Shown in pieces: positions 24,663-33,088 of a DNA stretch of 64,000 nucleotides (position 1 is its first letter; each line of letters starts with the position of its first letter). Made by a program: the position numbers and the translations under genes. The notes beneath the pieces were generated by a model, which worked only from the letters and a program-made list of their open reading frames with translations, made no database searches and was not told the DNA's origin. The stretch lies in the NCBI RefSeq assembly GCF_000576635.1, contig NZ_AVFL01000002.1, forward strand, positions 434,001-498,000. The letters run 5' to 3'. Origin of the DNA: Skermanella stibiiresistens SB22 (GTDB lineage: Bacteria > Pseudomonadota > Alphaproteobacteria > Azospirillales > Azospirillaceae).

Positions 24663-25451
24663 TCAAAGCAGGCCGAGCGCCAGGTAATCACCCAAGTGGC
24701 GCCAGATGCAGCCGACTTCCCGGAAGCCCACCTGACGCAAGGCGGCAAGATGGAAGTCCATCGTCATCTCCTGCTTGGGCGGCAAGTTGGAGAATCGGCG
24801 ATGCCGTTCGGCGACGGCGGCGCTCAAGGCCGGTTCCGCCGCGATGGCGTCCCACCAGCCGACCCAGTCGTGGGCGCCATCGGCCCGGGCCGCCGCGCGG
24901 TTCGCCTTGATCGCCGTGGCGGTCATCCGCCGCAAGGTCGGCTGCGTCTGGTCGTAAGAGCAGATATCGCCATTGACGAAGACTCCCCCTGGTGCCAGCA
25001 CGGACGTCAGGTCCTGATAGACCCGCATCAGGTTGGGGGCGCCCAGCCAGTGGAGGGCGGTCGTGCTGACGACGGCGTCGAACCGCCGGCCATCCAGGTA
25101 ATCGACCCAGTCGGTCCGGCGCATGTCCAGCTCGATCCAGCTCCGGTCGGTGCTGTCCGCGTGCATCGCTCGGGCGAGGGTCAGCAGGAGGGGATCATAG
25201 TCCAGTCCGACGATCTCGGCGCCGGGCAGACGTTCCGCCAACCGGTCGCCCAAGCTGCCGGGGCCACAGCCGAGATCCAGGATCACCGGGGCGACCAGTC
25301 CGGCCGCCGTCAAGGCGTCCGCGATGATCTCGAACCGAGTCTCGCGGTGGGTGACATAACCCTCCTGCTGGCGATCCCATTCCTTGATCCAGCGGGAGGC
25401 CGAATCGGGGGTCAAGTTTCGCGTTCGGGTGGCTGTCAACGCCTGATCCAT
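24663..25451 (-). CDS. class I SAM-dependent methyltransferase
   Basis: About 262 residues. SAM-binding motif I VILDLGCGPGSLGDRLAERL, acidic motif II AEIVGLDYDPLLL, and a post-motif FDAVVSTTALHWLG typical of trans-aconitate/ubiquinone-type methyltransferases. The substrate is unknown. ATG 25451 is chosen for its AGGA site eight bases upstream; ATG 25460 sits directly on that site, and the open frame continues to 25607. It is a single gene, divergent from a cupin protein. Confidence 0.8.
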   Translation of the reverse strand: MDQALTATRTRNLTPDSASRWIKEWDRQQEGYVTHRETRFEIIADALTAAGLVAPVILDLGCGPGSLGDRLAERLPGAEIVGLDYDPLLLTLARAMHADSTDRSWIELDMRRTDWVDYLDGRRFDAVVSTTALHWLGAPNLMRVYQDLTSVLAPGGVFVNGDICSYDQTQPTLRRMTATAIKANRAAARADGAHDWVGWWDAIAAEPALSAAVAERHRRFSNLPPKQEMTMDFHLAALRQVGFREVGCIWRHLGDYLALGLL

Positions 25452-25628
25452 CCGGGACATCCTGTTCAAAAACCGTACATCTGTTTCCAGGTGGTACGAA
25501 CGTAATCTCTCTGACCGACGATAAAACCACCAGTGCCACAAAGTCTTCACGAATGCCGGGGCAGCAGGGTGGCAATAGGGTATGCCACTAATGGTGCGGT
25601 GCAGCAATCAATTCGAGAGATCAAAAGT

Positions 25629-25973
25629 ATGGGTTCGTTTAAAAACAACGTCTTCGATGACATTCCTGACGTCATGCCGGAGGAGATTCTCCAGGACCTG
25701 TTGGTGACGCCGGGAGTTCGTATTGAACGCATCGTCTCGCGCGGCCAGAGTTCGCCCCCCGGTTTTTGGTACGATCAGCCAGAGGGCGAGTGGGTGATCG
25801 TGCTGCGCGGCGCCGCCATCCTTGAATTCGAGGGCGAGGCGGAACCCCATCGTCTGCTTTCCGGCGATCACCTGAACATTCCGCCGCGCCGGCGCCACCG
25901 CGTGGCTTGGACCGATCCCGACCAACCGACGGTCTGGATCGCGGTGTTCCACGCGGACCGGCGGGCAGACTGA
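25629..25973 (+). CDS. small cupin-domain protein
   Basis: 114 residues, one cupin barrel. The two cupin motifs appear as PPGFWYDQPEGEWVIVLRGAA and GDHLNIPPRRRHRVAWTDPD; of the metal ligands a Glu and the final His remain while the first motif has no HxH pair, so metal binding is uncertain. Similar stand-alone proteins are widespread with no known substrate. ATG 25629 is preceded by GAGAGATC. Upstream, a GTGGCA-N8-TGCCAC dyad (25569-25588) lies in the divergent promoter region. Confidence 0.75.
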   Translation: MGSFKNNVFDDIPDVMPEEILQDLLVTPGVRIERIVSRGQSSPPGFWYDQPEGEWVIVLRGAAILEFEGEAEPHRLLSGDHLNIPPRRRHRVAWTDPDQPTVWIAVFHADRRAD

Positions 25974-25984
25974 CTGGAACGGCG

Positions 25985-26182
25985 TCAGGCCTTTCTCGGT
26001 GCGCCGCCAACCTCTTTCTCCAGGTCCGCGATCCGCTTCGCCATGGCCGTGCGGATGCCAGGAGCGACCGTCGGCTTGAGCGCCGCGAACTGTTCGCGCA
26101 ACTGCTTGAGCAATTGGACCTTCTGGTCCTTGCTCCGCTTGATCGCGACGTTGTCGGAATGTTGGCCTTCGAAAGCGCGCAT
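25985..26182 (-). CDS. small basic hypothetical protein
   Basis: A 65-residue, lysine/arginine-rich, mostly helical protein (KDQKVQLLKQLREQFAALK, then RTAMAKRIADLEKEVG). No membrane segment or known motif. It begins with ATG 26182 after GGTAGAAC and converges with the cupin gene, 11 bp between stops. The clean heptad-like helices and closed frame argue for a real gene; I do not recognise the family. Confidence 0.6.
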   Translation of the reverse strand: MRAFEGQHSDNVAIKRSKDQKVQLLKQLREQFAALKPTVAPGIRTAMAKRIADLEKEVGGAPRKA

Positions 26183-26252
26183 GACTGTTCTACCCGATAC
26201 TGTCTGAGGTCATCGTGACGGACCCGGACCTTATGGTTGGAACAACGTGGAA

Positions 26253-26864
26253 TCAAGAAGTTACGATCGGGTGTTGAGGTGCCGCGTCAAGGGGGATCAA
26301 ACCGGTGACGCGCGGGTCGTCGGCGATCCTGACATCCTGGCGCACCGGAGTGAAGCCCGCGCGCTGGTACAGGCGCAGGGCCTTGGGATGGTCCAGCGTG
26401 CAGGTGTTGACCGTCACCTTCCCGGCACCTCCCTTCCAGGCGGCGTCGATCGCGCAGCCCAGCAGGAAGGGGCCCAGCCTCATGCCGACGAATTCCGGAA
26501 TCATGCCGAAATAGCTGAGGTCCACTGCGGTTCCCCGGCGCCGGTCAAGCTCGGCGAACCCCGCCGGGACGCCGCCGACATACAGCACGGCGATCTCCAC
26601 CTTCGGGTCATGGATGATCGCCGTCAGGGCCGCGTCGTCCAGCTTGCGCCGGTCCACCCACAGCCAGGGTTCGCCGACCGTGTTGTAGAGATACCGGTAG
26701 AAGGAGACCGTTGGTCGCTCCGCCCGCAGCAGCGCCAGCTTCTCGACCGGCGGGCGCGGTTTCGGAGCGGTCGGCGGGCTGGTCATCTCCAGATAGGTGA
26801 TGACCACGCGCAGCTTGCCCGGTGGCAGACCCGGCACGACGCGAAGATCGGGAGGGGTCGTCAT
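26253..26864 (-). CDS. GNAT family N-acetyltransferase
   Basis: 203 residues with a GNAT core: strand EIAVLYVGGVPAGFAELDRR, then LSYFGMIPEFVGMRLGPFLL (acetyl-CoA loop region) and the C-terminal VNTCTLDHPKALRLYQRAGF typical of the family. The acceptor is not identifiable. ATG 26864 follows AAGGGTGA. It is 32 bp downstream of the mercaptopyruvate sulfurtransferase gene on the same strand and probably co-transcribed. Confidence 0.85.
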   Translation of the reverse strand: MTTPPDLRVVPGLPPGKLRVVITYLEMTSPPTAPKPRPPVEKLALLRAERPTVSFYRYLYNTVGEPWLWVDRRKLDDAALTAIIHDPKVEIAVLYVGGVPAGFAELDRRRGTAVDLSYFGMIPEFVGMRLGPFLLGCAIDAAWKGGAGKVTVNTCTLDHPKALRLYQRAGFTPVRQDVRIADDPRVTGLIPLDAAPQHPIVTS

Positions 26865-26874
26865 CGGGTCACCC

Positions 26875-26902
26875 TTCCAGTTTCAGGCTTCCAGTTTCAG
26901 GC
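26875..26902. repeat. 14-bp tandem duplication at the sseA stop codon
   Basis: TTCCAGTTTCAGGC occurs twice head to tail (26875-26888 and 26889-26902), spanning the sseA stop and the GNAT leader. It looks like a recent slippage duplication. Confidence 0.85.
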
Positions 26903-27769
26903 TGCCGGTTTGGCGGGGCCCGTCTCGACCGGCAGATCGTCGCGCCGTCCCCACTCGGACCATGAGCCGTCATAGACCGCGACATCCTCCTTGCCCAGCA
27001 GGTAAAGGCCCAGCGCCGCGACGCAGGCGGTGATGCCGCTACCGCAACTGGTCACCACGGGGCGCTTCATGTCGATACCCGCCTTTTCCACCAGGGCGGT
27101 GAGCTGATCAGCGGATTTGAAGGTCCGGTCGCCTGGGTTCAGCAGGTCGCCGAACGGCAGGTTCAGGCTGCCCGGAATGTGGCCAGCCCTGCGGCCCGGC
27201 CAGAAATCGGCCTCGGCGCCGGTGAAGCGGCCAGCCGCCCGCGCGTCGACGATCTGTTCCCGGCCGGCGCCGATCGCGTCCTTGACTTGACCAGCGTCCC
27301 GGACCAGGAACGTGTTGAGGCGCGCCGTGAAGTGCCGCTCGCGCGGCATCGGCGGCATGTCCTCCAACGGGCGCCCCTCGGCGATCCACTTCGGCAATCC
27401 ACCATCGAGCACGGCGACGTCGTGGTGGCCGAACACCCGAAACATCCACCAGACCCGGGCCGCGCTCATCAGGCCATGGGTGTCGTAGACCACGATCCGC
27501 ACGCCATCGCCCAAACCGAGCTTGCGGACGCGCGAGGTGAACTTTTCCGGCGACGGCAGCATGTGCGGCAGGTCGCTCGACGTGTCCGAGATCTCATCGA
27601 CATCGAAAAACACGGCGCCGGGAATGTGGCGCTCCTCGTACTCGGCGCGGGCGTCGCGGTCGGAGCCCGGCAGGAAATACGTGGCGTCAACCGCGCGGAC
27701 ATCCGGAGCGCTCAGGTGCTGGGCCAGCCACTCGGTGCTGACGAGCGCGTCGGGTTTTGAATAAGGCAT
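26897..27769 (-). CDS. sseA: 3-mercaptopyruvate sulfurtransferase
   Basis: 290 residues with two rhodanese domains. The C-terminal active-site loop is CGSGITAC with nucleophile C242, the SseA/MST form rather than thiosulfate-type CRKGVT. The N-terminal domain is the inactive one, ending in YDTHGLMSAARVWWMF and LDGGLPKWIAEGRPLE. It transfers sulfur from mercaptopyruvate to thiol acceptors. It sits with AlaX and cysteine synthase genes in a same-strand run, a cysteine-related neighbourhood. Confidence 0.93.
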   Translation of the reverse strand: MPYSKPDALVSTEWLAQHLSAPDVRAVDATYFLPGSDRDARAEYEERHIPGAVFFDVDEISDTSSDLPHMLPSPEKFTSRVRKLGLGDGVRIVVYDTHGLMSAARVWWMFRVFGHHDVAVLDGGLPKWIAEGRPLEDMPPMPRERHFTARLNTFLVRDAGQVKDAIGAGREQIVDARAAGRFTGAEADFWPGRRAGHIPGSLNLPFGDLLNPGDRTFKSADQLTALVEKAGIDMKRPVVTSCGSGITACVAALGLYLLGKEDVAVYDGSWSEWGRRDDLPVETGPAKPAA

Positions 27770-27818
27770 CGTTTCCCCTCGAAAGTTCGGTGCGGCCGTG
27801 ACCGGCCATCGCCGGTCG

Positions 27819-28523
27819 TCAGGCCGTGAGCGCCACGACCACGCGCCGGTTCTGCTTGCCCTTGTTCTCTATCTTGGTGACTTCGACCCGGCCGATCTCG
27901 CCGGTCCGGGCGACGTGGGTGCCGCCGCAGGGTTGCAGGTCGACGCCGTCGATCTCGACCAGCCGCACCTTTCCCGTACCGGTCGGCGGCCTGACCGACA
28001 TCGTGCGGACCAGATCCGGATTGGCCTCCAGCTCCGCGTCGTCGATCCAACGCTGACCGACCACGTGATCCGCCTCGATCAGGCGGTTCAACGCCTCCGT
28101 CAACGCGTCCTTATCGAGACTGGCCGACGGCACGTTGAAATCGAGACGGCTCTTGTCCGCCCCGATCTGGCCACCCGTGACGGAGCCTGGCACCACCGCG
28201 CACAGCAGGTGCAGGCAGGTGTGCATTCGCATATGGGCGAAACGGCGGTCCCAGTCGATCTCCACCTCGACCGAATCGCCAACGGCCGGCGCCGCCGATC
28301 CAGGCTCCAGCACGTGGATCGCGGTGTCGAGGCCATCGCCCTTTATGGTGTCGACGATCCGAGTCGCGGTTCCACCGTGGTGGAGCGTGCCCGTGTCGCC
28401 GGGTTGTCCACCACCGGTGGGATAGCAGACGGTCCGGTCAAGCGTGACGCCGCGCTCGTCCACGCCCATCACGGTGGCGGCGCATCGGGTGGCGTAGGCG
28501 TCCTGGCGGAAGATGGATTCCAT
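27819..28523 (-). CDS. alaX: alanyl-tRNA editing protein AlaX
   Basis: 234 residues homologous to the editing and part of the C-terminal domain of AlaRS. Zinc/active-site motif HMRMHTCLHLL (HxxxH) and the second motif CGGTHVARTGEIG supply the four ligands. It hydrolyses Ser- or Gly-tRNA(Ala) in trans. Early PTGGGQPGDTG is also typical. It is located 49 bp upstream of sseA and 14 bp downstream of cysteine synthase, so probably co-expressed with thiol metabolism. Confidence 0.92.
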   Translation of the reverse strand: MESIFRQDAYATRCAATVMGVDERGVTLDRTVCYPTGGGQPGDTGTLHHGGTATRIVDTIKGDGLDTAIHVLEPGSAAPAVGDSVEVEIDWDRRFAHMRMHTCLHLLCAVVPGSVTGGQIGADKSRLDFNVPSASLDKDALTEALNRLIEADHVVGQRWIDDAELEANPDLVRTMSVRPPTGTGKVRLVEIDGVDLQPCGGTHVARTGEIGRVEVTKIENKGKQNRRVVVALTA

Positions 28524-28537
28524 TCTCGGATCAAGCC

Positions 28538-29542
28538 TCAGCTATCGAGCCATGACGGCACGGGCAGGTTCTTCTGCCGAAGGAAAGTGGGATTGAACAG
28601 CTTGGACTGATACCGCGTCCCGAAGTCGCAGAGGATGGTGACCACGGTATGACCCGGACCCAGGTCGCGCGCCACCTTCATCGCGGCGGCGACATTGATG
28701 CCGCTGGATCCGCCCAGGCAGAGACCTTCGTTCTTCAGCAGGTCGAACAGCAGGGGCAACGCCTCCTCGTCCGTCACCCGATGCCAGTCGTCGATCGGGG
28801 CCCCCTCGAGGTTCGCCGTTATGCGGCCCTGGCCGATGCCTTCCGTGATCGAGTTGCCCTCGGCCTTCAATTCGCCATGGGCGTAATGATTGTACAGCGC
28901 CGAACCCATGGGATCGGCCAAGGCGATCCGGATGTCGGGGTTCATCTCCTTCAGCGCCATGCCGACGCCGGCGAGCGTGCCGCCGGTGCCGACGGCGCAG
29001 GTGAACGCGTCCACCGCGCCACCGGTCTGGCGCCAGATCTCCTGGCCCGTCGTCGCCTTGTGGCCTTCGCGGTTGGCGGTGTTGTCGAACTGGTTGGCCC
29101 AGATCACGCCGTTGGGCTCGGTCGCCGCCAGTTCGGCCGCCAGCGTCTCGGAATAGCGGACGTAGTTGCCGGGATCCTTGTAGGGCAGGGCGGGAACCAG
29201 GCGGAGGTCCGCGCCCACCAGGCGCAGCATGTCCTTCTTCTCCTGGCTCTGGGTCTCAGGCATGACGATCACGGTGCGATAGCCGAGGGCGTTGCCGACC
29301 AACGCCAGACCGATGCCGGTATTGCCGGCCGTCCCCTCGACGATCACTCCGCCAGGGCGCAGCGCGCCGCGCCGTTCGGCGTCGCGGACGATCGCGATGG
29401 CGGCCCTGTCCTTGACCGATCCTCCCGGATTGAGGAACTCGGCCTTGCCCAGGATATCGCACCCCGTCGCCCGGGAAGGACCCTCCAGGCGGATCAGGGG
29501 CGTTTCGCCGATGCTCCCGATGAAACCGTCGCGCACATCCAC
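28538..29542 (-). CDS. cysK: cysteine synthase (O-acetylserine sulfhydrylase family)
   Basis: About 334 residues of PLP fold type II. PLP lysine K44 in NPGGSVKDRAA, the substrate loop EGTAGNTGIGLA and the phosphate-binding GTGGTLAGV are intact. It makes cysteine from O-acetylserine and sulfide. The chosen start is GTG 29542, about nine bases after GGGAAAGAG; the frame stays open to 29623 but the extra residues are not family-like. A cystathionine-synthase-like specificity cannot be excluded, because the C-terminus is longer than in short CysK. Confidence 0.85.
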   Translation of the reverse strand: MDVRDGFIGSIGETPLIRLEGPSRATGCDILGKAEFLNPGGSVKDRAAIAIVRDAERRGALRPGGVIVEGTAGNTGIGLALVGNALGYRTVIVMPETQSQEKKDMLRLVGADLRLVPALPYKDPGNYVRYSETLAAELAATEPNGVIWANQFDNTANREGHKATTGQEIWRQTGGAVDAFTCAVGTGGTLAGVGMALKEMNPDIRIALADPMGSALYNHYAHGELKAEGNSITEGIGQGRITANLEGAPIDDWHRVTDEEALPLLFDLLKNEGLCLGGSSGINVAAAMKVARDLGPGHTVVTILCDFGTRYQSKLFNPTFLRQKNLPVPSWLDS

Positions 29543-29647
29543 CGTGACCACTCTTTCCCAGCGCGTCGCGCTGATGACATACCGGAGTGGTGATAGACTA
29601 GCTTTCGCCTCTGTTCGGATCAAGCCGGGCCCGATCGCGGCGCCTTC

Positions 29648-30250
29648 CTAGCCGCGCCGCAGGCCGTCTCGATTCCGGGCGAGCCAGTTCAACGCGATGA
29701 TGCTGGCGGCGTTGTCGATCTCGCCCTCGTCGGACCGGCGGATAGCCTCGAGTGCCGAGACGACATGGACCCGGATGTCCTCGTGCTCGTCCTCCAGGCC
29801 ATGGATGCCACTGGCTTTGGACGAGTCGACGATCCCAAGGAACAGCGTGACGATCTCCGTGCTGCCGCCGATGCTCGCCATGAAGGCCGAGATGCGCCTG
29901 AGATCGCCGACGATCTCGCAGCCGGTCTCCTCGAAGGCCTCGCGGCGGGCGACGTCGGCCAACTCCTCGCCGGGCTTGACGACGCCGGCGGGCGTCTCGA
30001 CGCTCCAAGCCGGCCTTCCCGCCAAATAGGCCGGCAGGCGGAACTGCTCGACCATCACGACCGCGTCGGCGTCCGGATCGTACAGCAGTGCCGCCACCGA
30101 GTTGCCGCGCTCGAAGATCTCGCGCGAGACCTCCTCGGTCCAAGCGCCGTCGAACTTCCGATGGCGAAGCCGGTATAGCTCCATCTTGAAGAAGCCGTCG
30201 TGCAGGGTTTCCTTGCCGCTGATCTCGATATCCCGCTCGTCATCCATCAT
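29648..30250 (-). CDS. Nudix hydrolase, ADP-ribose/GDP-mannose pyrophosphatase type
   Basis: About 200 residues. The Nudix box is complete: GVVKPGEELADVARREAFEETG (GX5EX7REUXEEXGU), residues roughly 85-107. The N-terminal part (FFKMELYRLRHRKFDG...EVSREIFERGNSVAALLYDP) matches the NudF/NudK subfamily that cleaves ADP-ribose or sugar nucleotides. ATG 30250 was chosen; ATG 30265 and 30247 are alternatives with equal support. Confidence 0.87.
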   Translation of the reverse strand: MMDDERDIEISGKETLHDGFFKMELYRLRHRKFDGAWTEEVSREIFERGNSVAALLYDPDADAVVMVEQFRLPAYLAGRPAWSVETPAGVVKPGEELADVARREAFEETGCEIVGDLRRISAFMASIGGSTEIVTLFLGIVDSSKASGIHGLEDEHEDIRVHVVSALEAIRRSDEGEIDNAASIIALNWLARNRDGLRRG

Positions 30251-30316
30251 GTCGCTCGATCGCATCTGAAAGTGGCATTCGCCGGATCCGGCTACCGTTT
30301 TTTTATATCCCATGCC

Positions 30317-30343
30317 GCCGGTGGGCGCGAGCGCCCCACCGGC
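30317..30343. terminator. strong stem-loop downstream of the XRE regulator gene
   Basis: GCCGGTGGGCGC pairs with GCGCCCCACCGGC (one bulged base) around a 2-nt loop, 34 bp after the XRE stop. No U-tract follows in the minus direction, so termination may be inefficient or the hairpin may protect the upstream mRNA. Confidence 0.5.
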
Positions 30344-30376
30344 CAATCCATTCGCGTCGAGCGACCTACCCGTTTC

Positions 30377-30913
30377 TCACACCTCCTCGGGGAGCTTGCC
30401 GTCGCCGGCGGGTTGTTCCTCCCCGGCGATGACCATCGCCTCGGCGATGGGCTCGGGATCAGCCGGTTTCCCCGGCCGGCGGAGTGACGCGCTCTCGCTG
30501 ACGGTGCGCAGGAACTCCAGCGCCCGTCGGCGGACCTCGGAATCCTCGATGCTGTAATAGGCGCGCACCAGATCGGTGGTTTCGCGGCTGAGCAGGACGT
30601 CCGCGTCGAGCGGCGCATCGCCCAGCGCGCCAGCCCCACCGGGCAGCCGGCCGGACATCACCGCCGCCGTCTCGTCCGGCATGGCATCGAAGAAATAGGC
30701 GACCGGCACGTCCAGCACCTTGGACAAGTCGAACAGGCGGCTGGCGCCGACGCGGTTCGCCCCCCGCTCGTATTTTTGGATTTGCTGGAAAGTCAGGCCC
30801 AGCGCGTCGCCGAGCTTCTCCTGGCTGATCCCGAGCAGCAATCGCCGGAGGCGCAGCCTCGCTCCCACATGCGCGTCGATCTCGTTGGCGACATTCTTAG
30901 GCTTGCGAATCAT
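30377..30913 (-). CDS. XRE-family transcriptional regulator
   Basis: 178 residues with an N-terminal Cro/CI helix-turn-helix (ISQEKLGDALGLTFQQIQKYERG, about 30-52) and a C-terminal helical region of unknown role. The pattern RLRRLLLGISQEKLG...ANRVGASRLFDLSKVLDVPVAYFF is typical of a conserved alphaproteobacterial regulator group. ATG 30913 is chosen; the frame is open to 30982 without family-like sequence. A perfect 16-bp palindrome about 115 bp upstream could be its own operator. Confidence 0.88.
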   Translation of the reverse strand: MIRKPKNVANEIDAHVGARLRLRRLLLGISQEKLGDALGLTFQQIQKYERGANRVGASRLFDLSKVLDVPVAYFFDAMPDETAAVMSGRLPGGAGALGDAPLDADVLLSRETTDLVRAYYSIEDSEVRRRALEFLRTVSESASLRRPGKPADPEPIAEAMVIAGEEQPAGDGKLPEEV

Positions 30914-31026
30914 ATCCCATATCCGTGTGCGGCTGCGTATCGGACGCCCGGCGTGAAAACATCCGCGCCTCAGCCAGTCCAACGTGGCTGGCGAAATCGG
31001 GTCAGCCCAACCGCCAGCGGGCGCAT

Positions 31027-31042
31027 ATTATATCGATATAAT
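31027..31042. promoter_or_regulatory. perfect 16-bp AT-rich palindrome upstream of the XRE gene
   Basis: ATTATATCGATATAAT is fully self-complementary and stands out in a GC-rich genome. It lies between the XRE gene start (30913) and the end of the pseudoprotease gene (31116). Perfect dyads of this size are usual operators of Cro-like dimers. Confidence 0.55.
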
Positions 31043-31115
31043 CTTAAATACCACTAAAAGGCGAAGCATCCTTCCGGATAGTGCCGCCTGTGCTAGAAGC
31101 GCCAAAGGATAGGGC

Positions 31116-32177
31116 TCAGAAAGTCGGATTCAGCCTCAGATGCCTGTGCCGATCCATCGATCGGACCGACAGGGTCTCAACCCGGCCGCCCCGCTGTACT
31201 TCGAGCGGAACGAGTGTGCCGGCATCGCCCAAAGCCCAGATTTTCCGATAGAACTCCGCCAAACTGGTGACCGGCTGGCCCCCGACCGCGAGGACGGCGT
31301 CGTCCGGCCGCAAGCCGGCGGCGGCGGCCGGCCCTTCGGGCGTCACCCGCTGGATCACGACGCGACCGCCCGCTTCCCGCGTGGTGACGCCAATCCACGG
31401 ACGCGGCGCCTCGGCAGATCGCCCCATCGCCAGCAGGTCCCCCAGGATCGGCTTCAAGACATCCACGGGAATGAACATGTTGCCGGGAGCGGCCAGCGGC
31501 GGTGCCGCGTCGTGGACGAACAGCGAGCCGATGCCCATCAGCTCCCCCTTGGCGGAAACCAGCGCGGCGCCGCCGAACTCCGCCATGGCCGGCGCTGTGA
31601 AGATCGCCTCGTCCAACAGGTATTCCCAGTAGCCGGCGAACTCGCGCTTGCCGACGACCAAGGTGGCGTGAACCCCCTCCAGGCCGCCCTGGGCGACCGC
31701 CAGCATGGGATCCCCGACCCGCGCCTCGGCGGAGCGGCCGAGTCGCATCGGCTCCGCCTTGAACCCATAGCGGCCGCGGATCAGCCCGAAGCCGCTGGCG
31801 TTGTCATAGGCGACGATCTCGGCGGGGTGGGTCTTGCCGTCGGCCGTCCTGACCTCGACGGCGCTCGCCTCCATGATCAGGTAGCCGATCGTGACGATCA
31901 GGCCGCTGCCATCGATGACGACGCCGCTGCCGGAGCGCTCCGTCCCCAGGCTCTCGGCGGAGCGGGCATTGGACGGGACCGTCGCCTTGACACCGACAAC
32001 CGACCGCGTCATGGCGGCGACATCGGGGGCTCGCGCCTCCTGCGCCCTGGCTGGGCTCGTGATCGTCGAGGCTGATGAGGTGGCCGCGAGCATGCCCCAG
32101 ACAAGGACATGGCCCAAATGGCGACCCAATTGGCGGTCCAGACCGAATCGTTGAAACATCCCAAGCGCTGATGGCAT
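31116..32177 (-). CDS. HtrA/DegP-like protein with PDZ domain, catalytic triad lost
   Basis: 353 residues: signal peptide (about 1-45, cleavage near ARAQ-EA), trypsin-like domain (about 55-235) and one PDZ domain (about 255-345, with GVTTREAGGRVVIQRVTPEG and AAAGLRPDDAVLAVGG). Aligned by eye to DegP, the histidine position (VTNNHVV) reads VTIGYLI, the aspartate position (SDIALI) reads SGFGLI, and the serine loop (GNSGGAL) reads AEFGGAAL. All three catalytic residues are replaced. It is therefore probably a periplasmic pseudoprotease that binds peptides or serves as an adaptor. The ATG at 32177 has an excellent GGGAGGCAAC site. Confidence 0.85.
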   Translation of the reverse strand: MPSALGMFQRFGLDRQLGRHLGHVLVWGMLAATSSASTITSPARAQEARAPDVAAMTRSVVGVKATVPSNARSAESLGTERSGSGVVIDGSGLIVTIGYLIMEASAVEVRTADGKTHPAEIVAYDNASGFGLIRGRYGFKAEPMRLGRSAEARVGDPMLAVAQGGLEGVHATLVVGKREFAGYWEYLLDEAIFTAPAMAEFGGAALVSAKGELMGIGSLFVHDAAPPLAAPGNMFIPVDVLKPILGDLLAMGRSAEAPRPWIGVTTREAGGRVVIQRVTPEGPAAAAGLRPDDAVLAVGGQPVTSLAEFYRKIWALGDAGTLVPLEVQRGGRVETLSVRSMDRHRHLRLNPTF

Positions 32178-32377
32178 GTTGCCTCCCACGGCGTTCACGC
32201 CCGATCGCGTGACCATACCAATGATCTGTGCCGCGGCGATGCGGGCATCAAGCGCGCTTGAACCGCTTCCATCGGGTATCCGGGAGAAATTTCGGGTTGT
32301 CGATCGCCTCGGAGCGGATTGGGCCGGGTGATGTCGTAAGTGCGGAAGGCGGGCGCTGGGAGACCGCCCCGCCAAAC

Positions 32378-32578
32378 TCAGCGCGGTAACGGTACCAGGA
32401 TCATGGGCCGGGTGTTTTCCGGCAGCGACACGCTGGTCGTGGGCTGGGCGTCGACGCTGTCCCGCCAGGCCGTCACCAGCACGCCTCCGGCGACCGTGGC
32501 GATCAGTCCGACGACGATTGTCATGGCCAGGGCGTTGCCGCGAGTCGCTAGCGCCGTTTGTCCAATCGCGATGTGCAT
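32378..32578 (-). CDS. small single-pass membrane protein
   Basis: 66 residues from ATG 32578, which follows CAGGGAGC. One membrane segment (AMTIVVGLIATVAGGVLVTAW) and a short outward-facing tail ending MILVPLPR. The frame continues upstream to 32812, but codon use and composition there look non-coding. No family is recognised. Confidence 0.5.
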   Translation of the reverse strand: MHIAIGQTALATRGNALAMTIVVGLIATVAGGVLVTAWRDSVDAQPTTSVSLPENTRPMILVPLPR

Positions 32579-33088
32579 GGTCCGCTCCCTGGATACCGCT
32601 TGGGCGGAGACGGCATGGACAGGTTTGCCCAGCCGTCCGACTTGAAAGATATCGGCGCGGTCGGCTCGAACGGTCTCGGCCATTCTCGCCCTCGCCGCGA
32701 CGCAACAAACCAACTTCGAAATACATGATGCACGAAAGCAGGCGAGAGGTGCCACTGCTTTGTCCGTGTTGGCCTCAATAGTTGGGCTGGTGTAGTAAAA
32801 ATGCGTCAGCAATAACGACCCATTATCCGAGTCTTTAAGAAAAGACTAATTACCAAGAATGTCTCCACTCTTATCAAGTCAAGATAAAATCGATTGGGGT
32901 ATGCATTGATGAGGCGGGGTGGGGGAGGGCAGGGGAGGGGAGGTTGACTTGGCGCTCAGGCGAACGGGGCCTGGGGCGCCGCAATTCATCACACGCTCGC
33001 CAAGCGCGAATGGCACATGATAATGGCCGCCGCATGCCTGAGGCATCGCCGGGACTTTTCGTGATGATTGGGTCTAGGAGAAAGTATT
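32579..33088. other. intergenic region before tRNA-Cys
   Basis: About 510 bp without a convincing gene. The 32780-32910 part is AT-rich and contains a 7-bp hairpin AGTCTTT-AAGA-AAAGACT (32830-32847) with no T-tract on either side. It may hold the promoter of the small membrane protein or an unrecognised small RNA; I cannot assign more. Confidence 0.4.
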
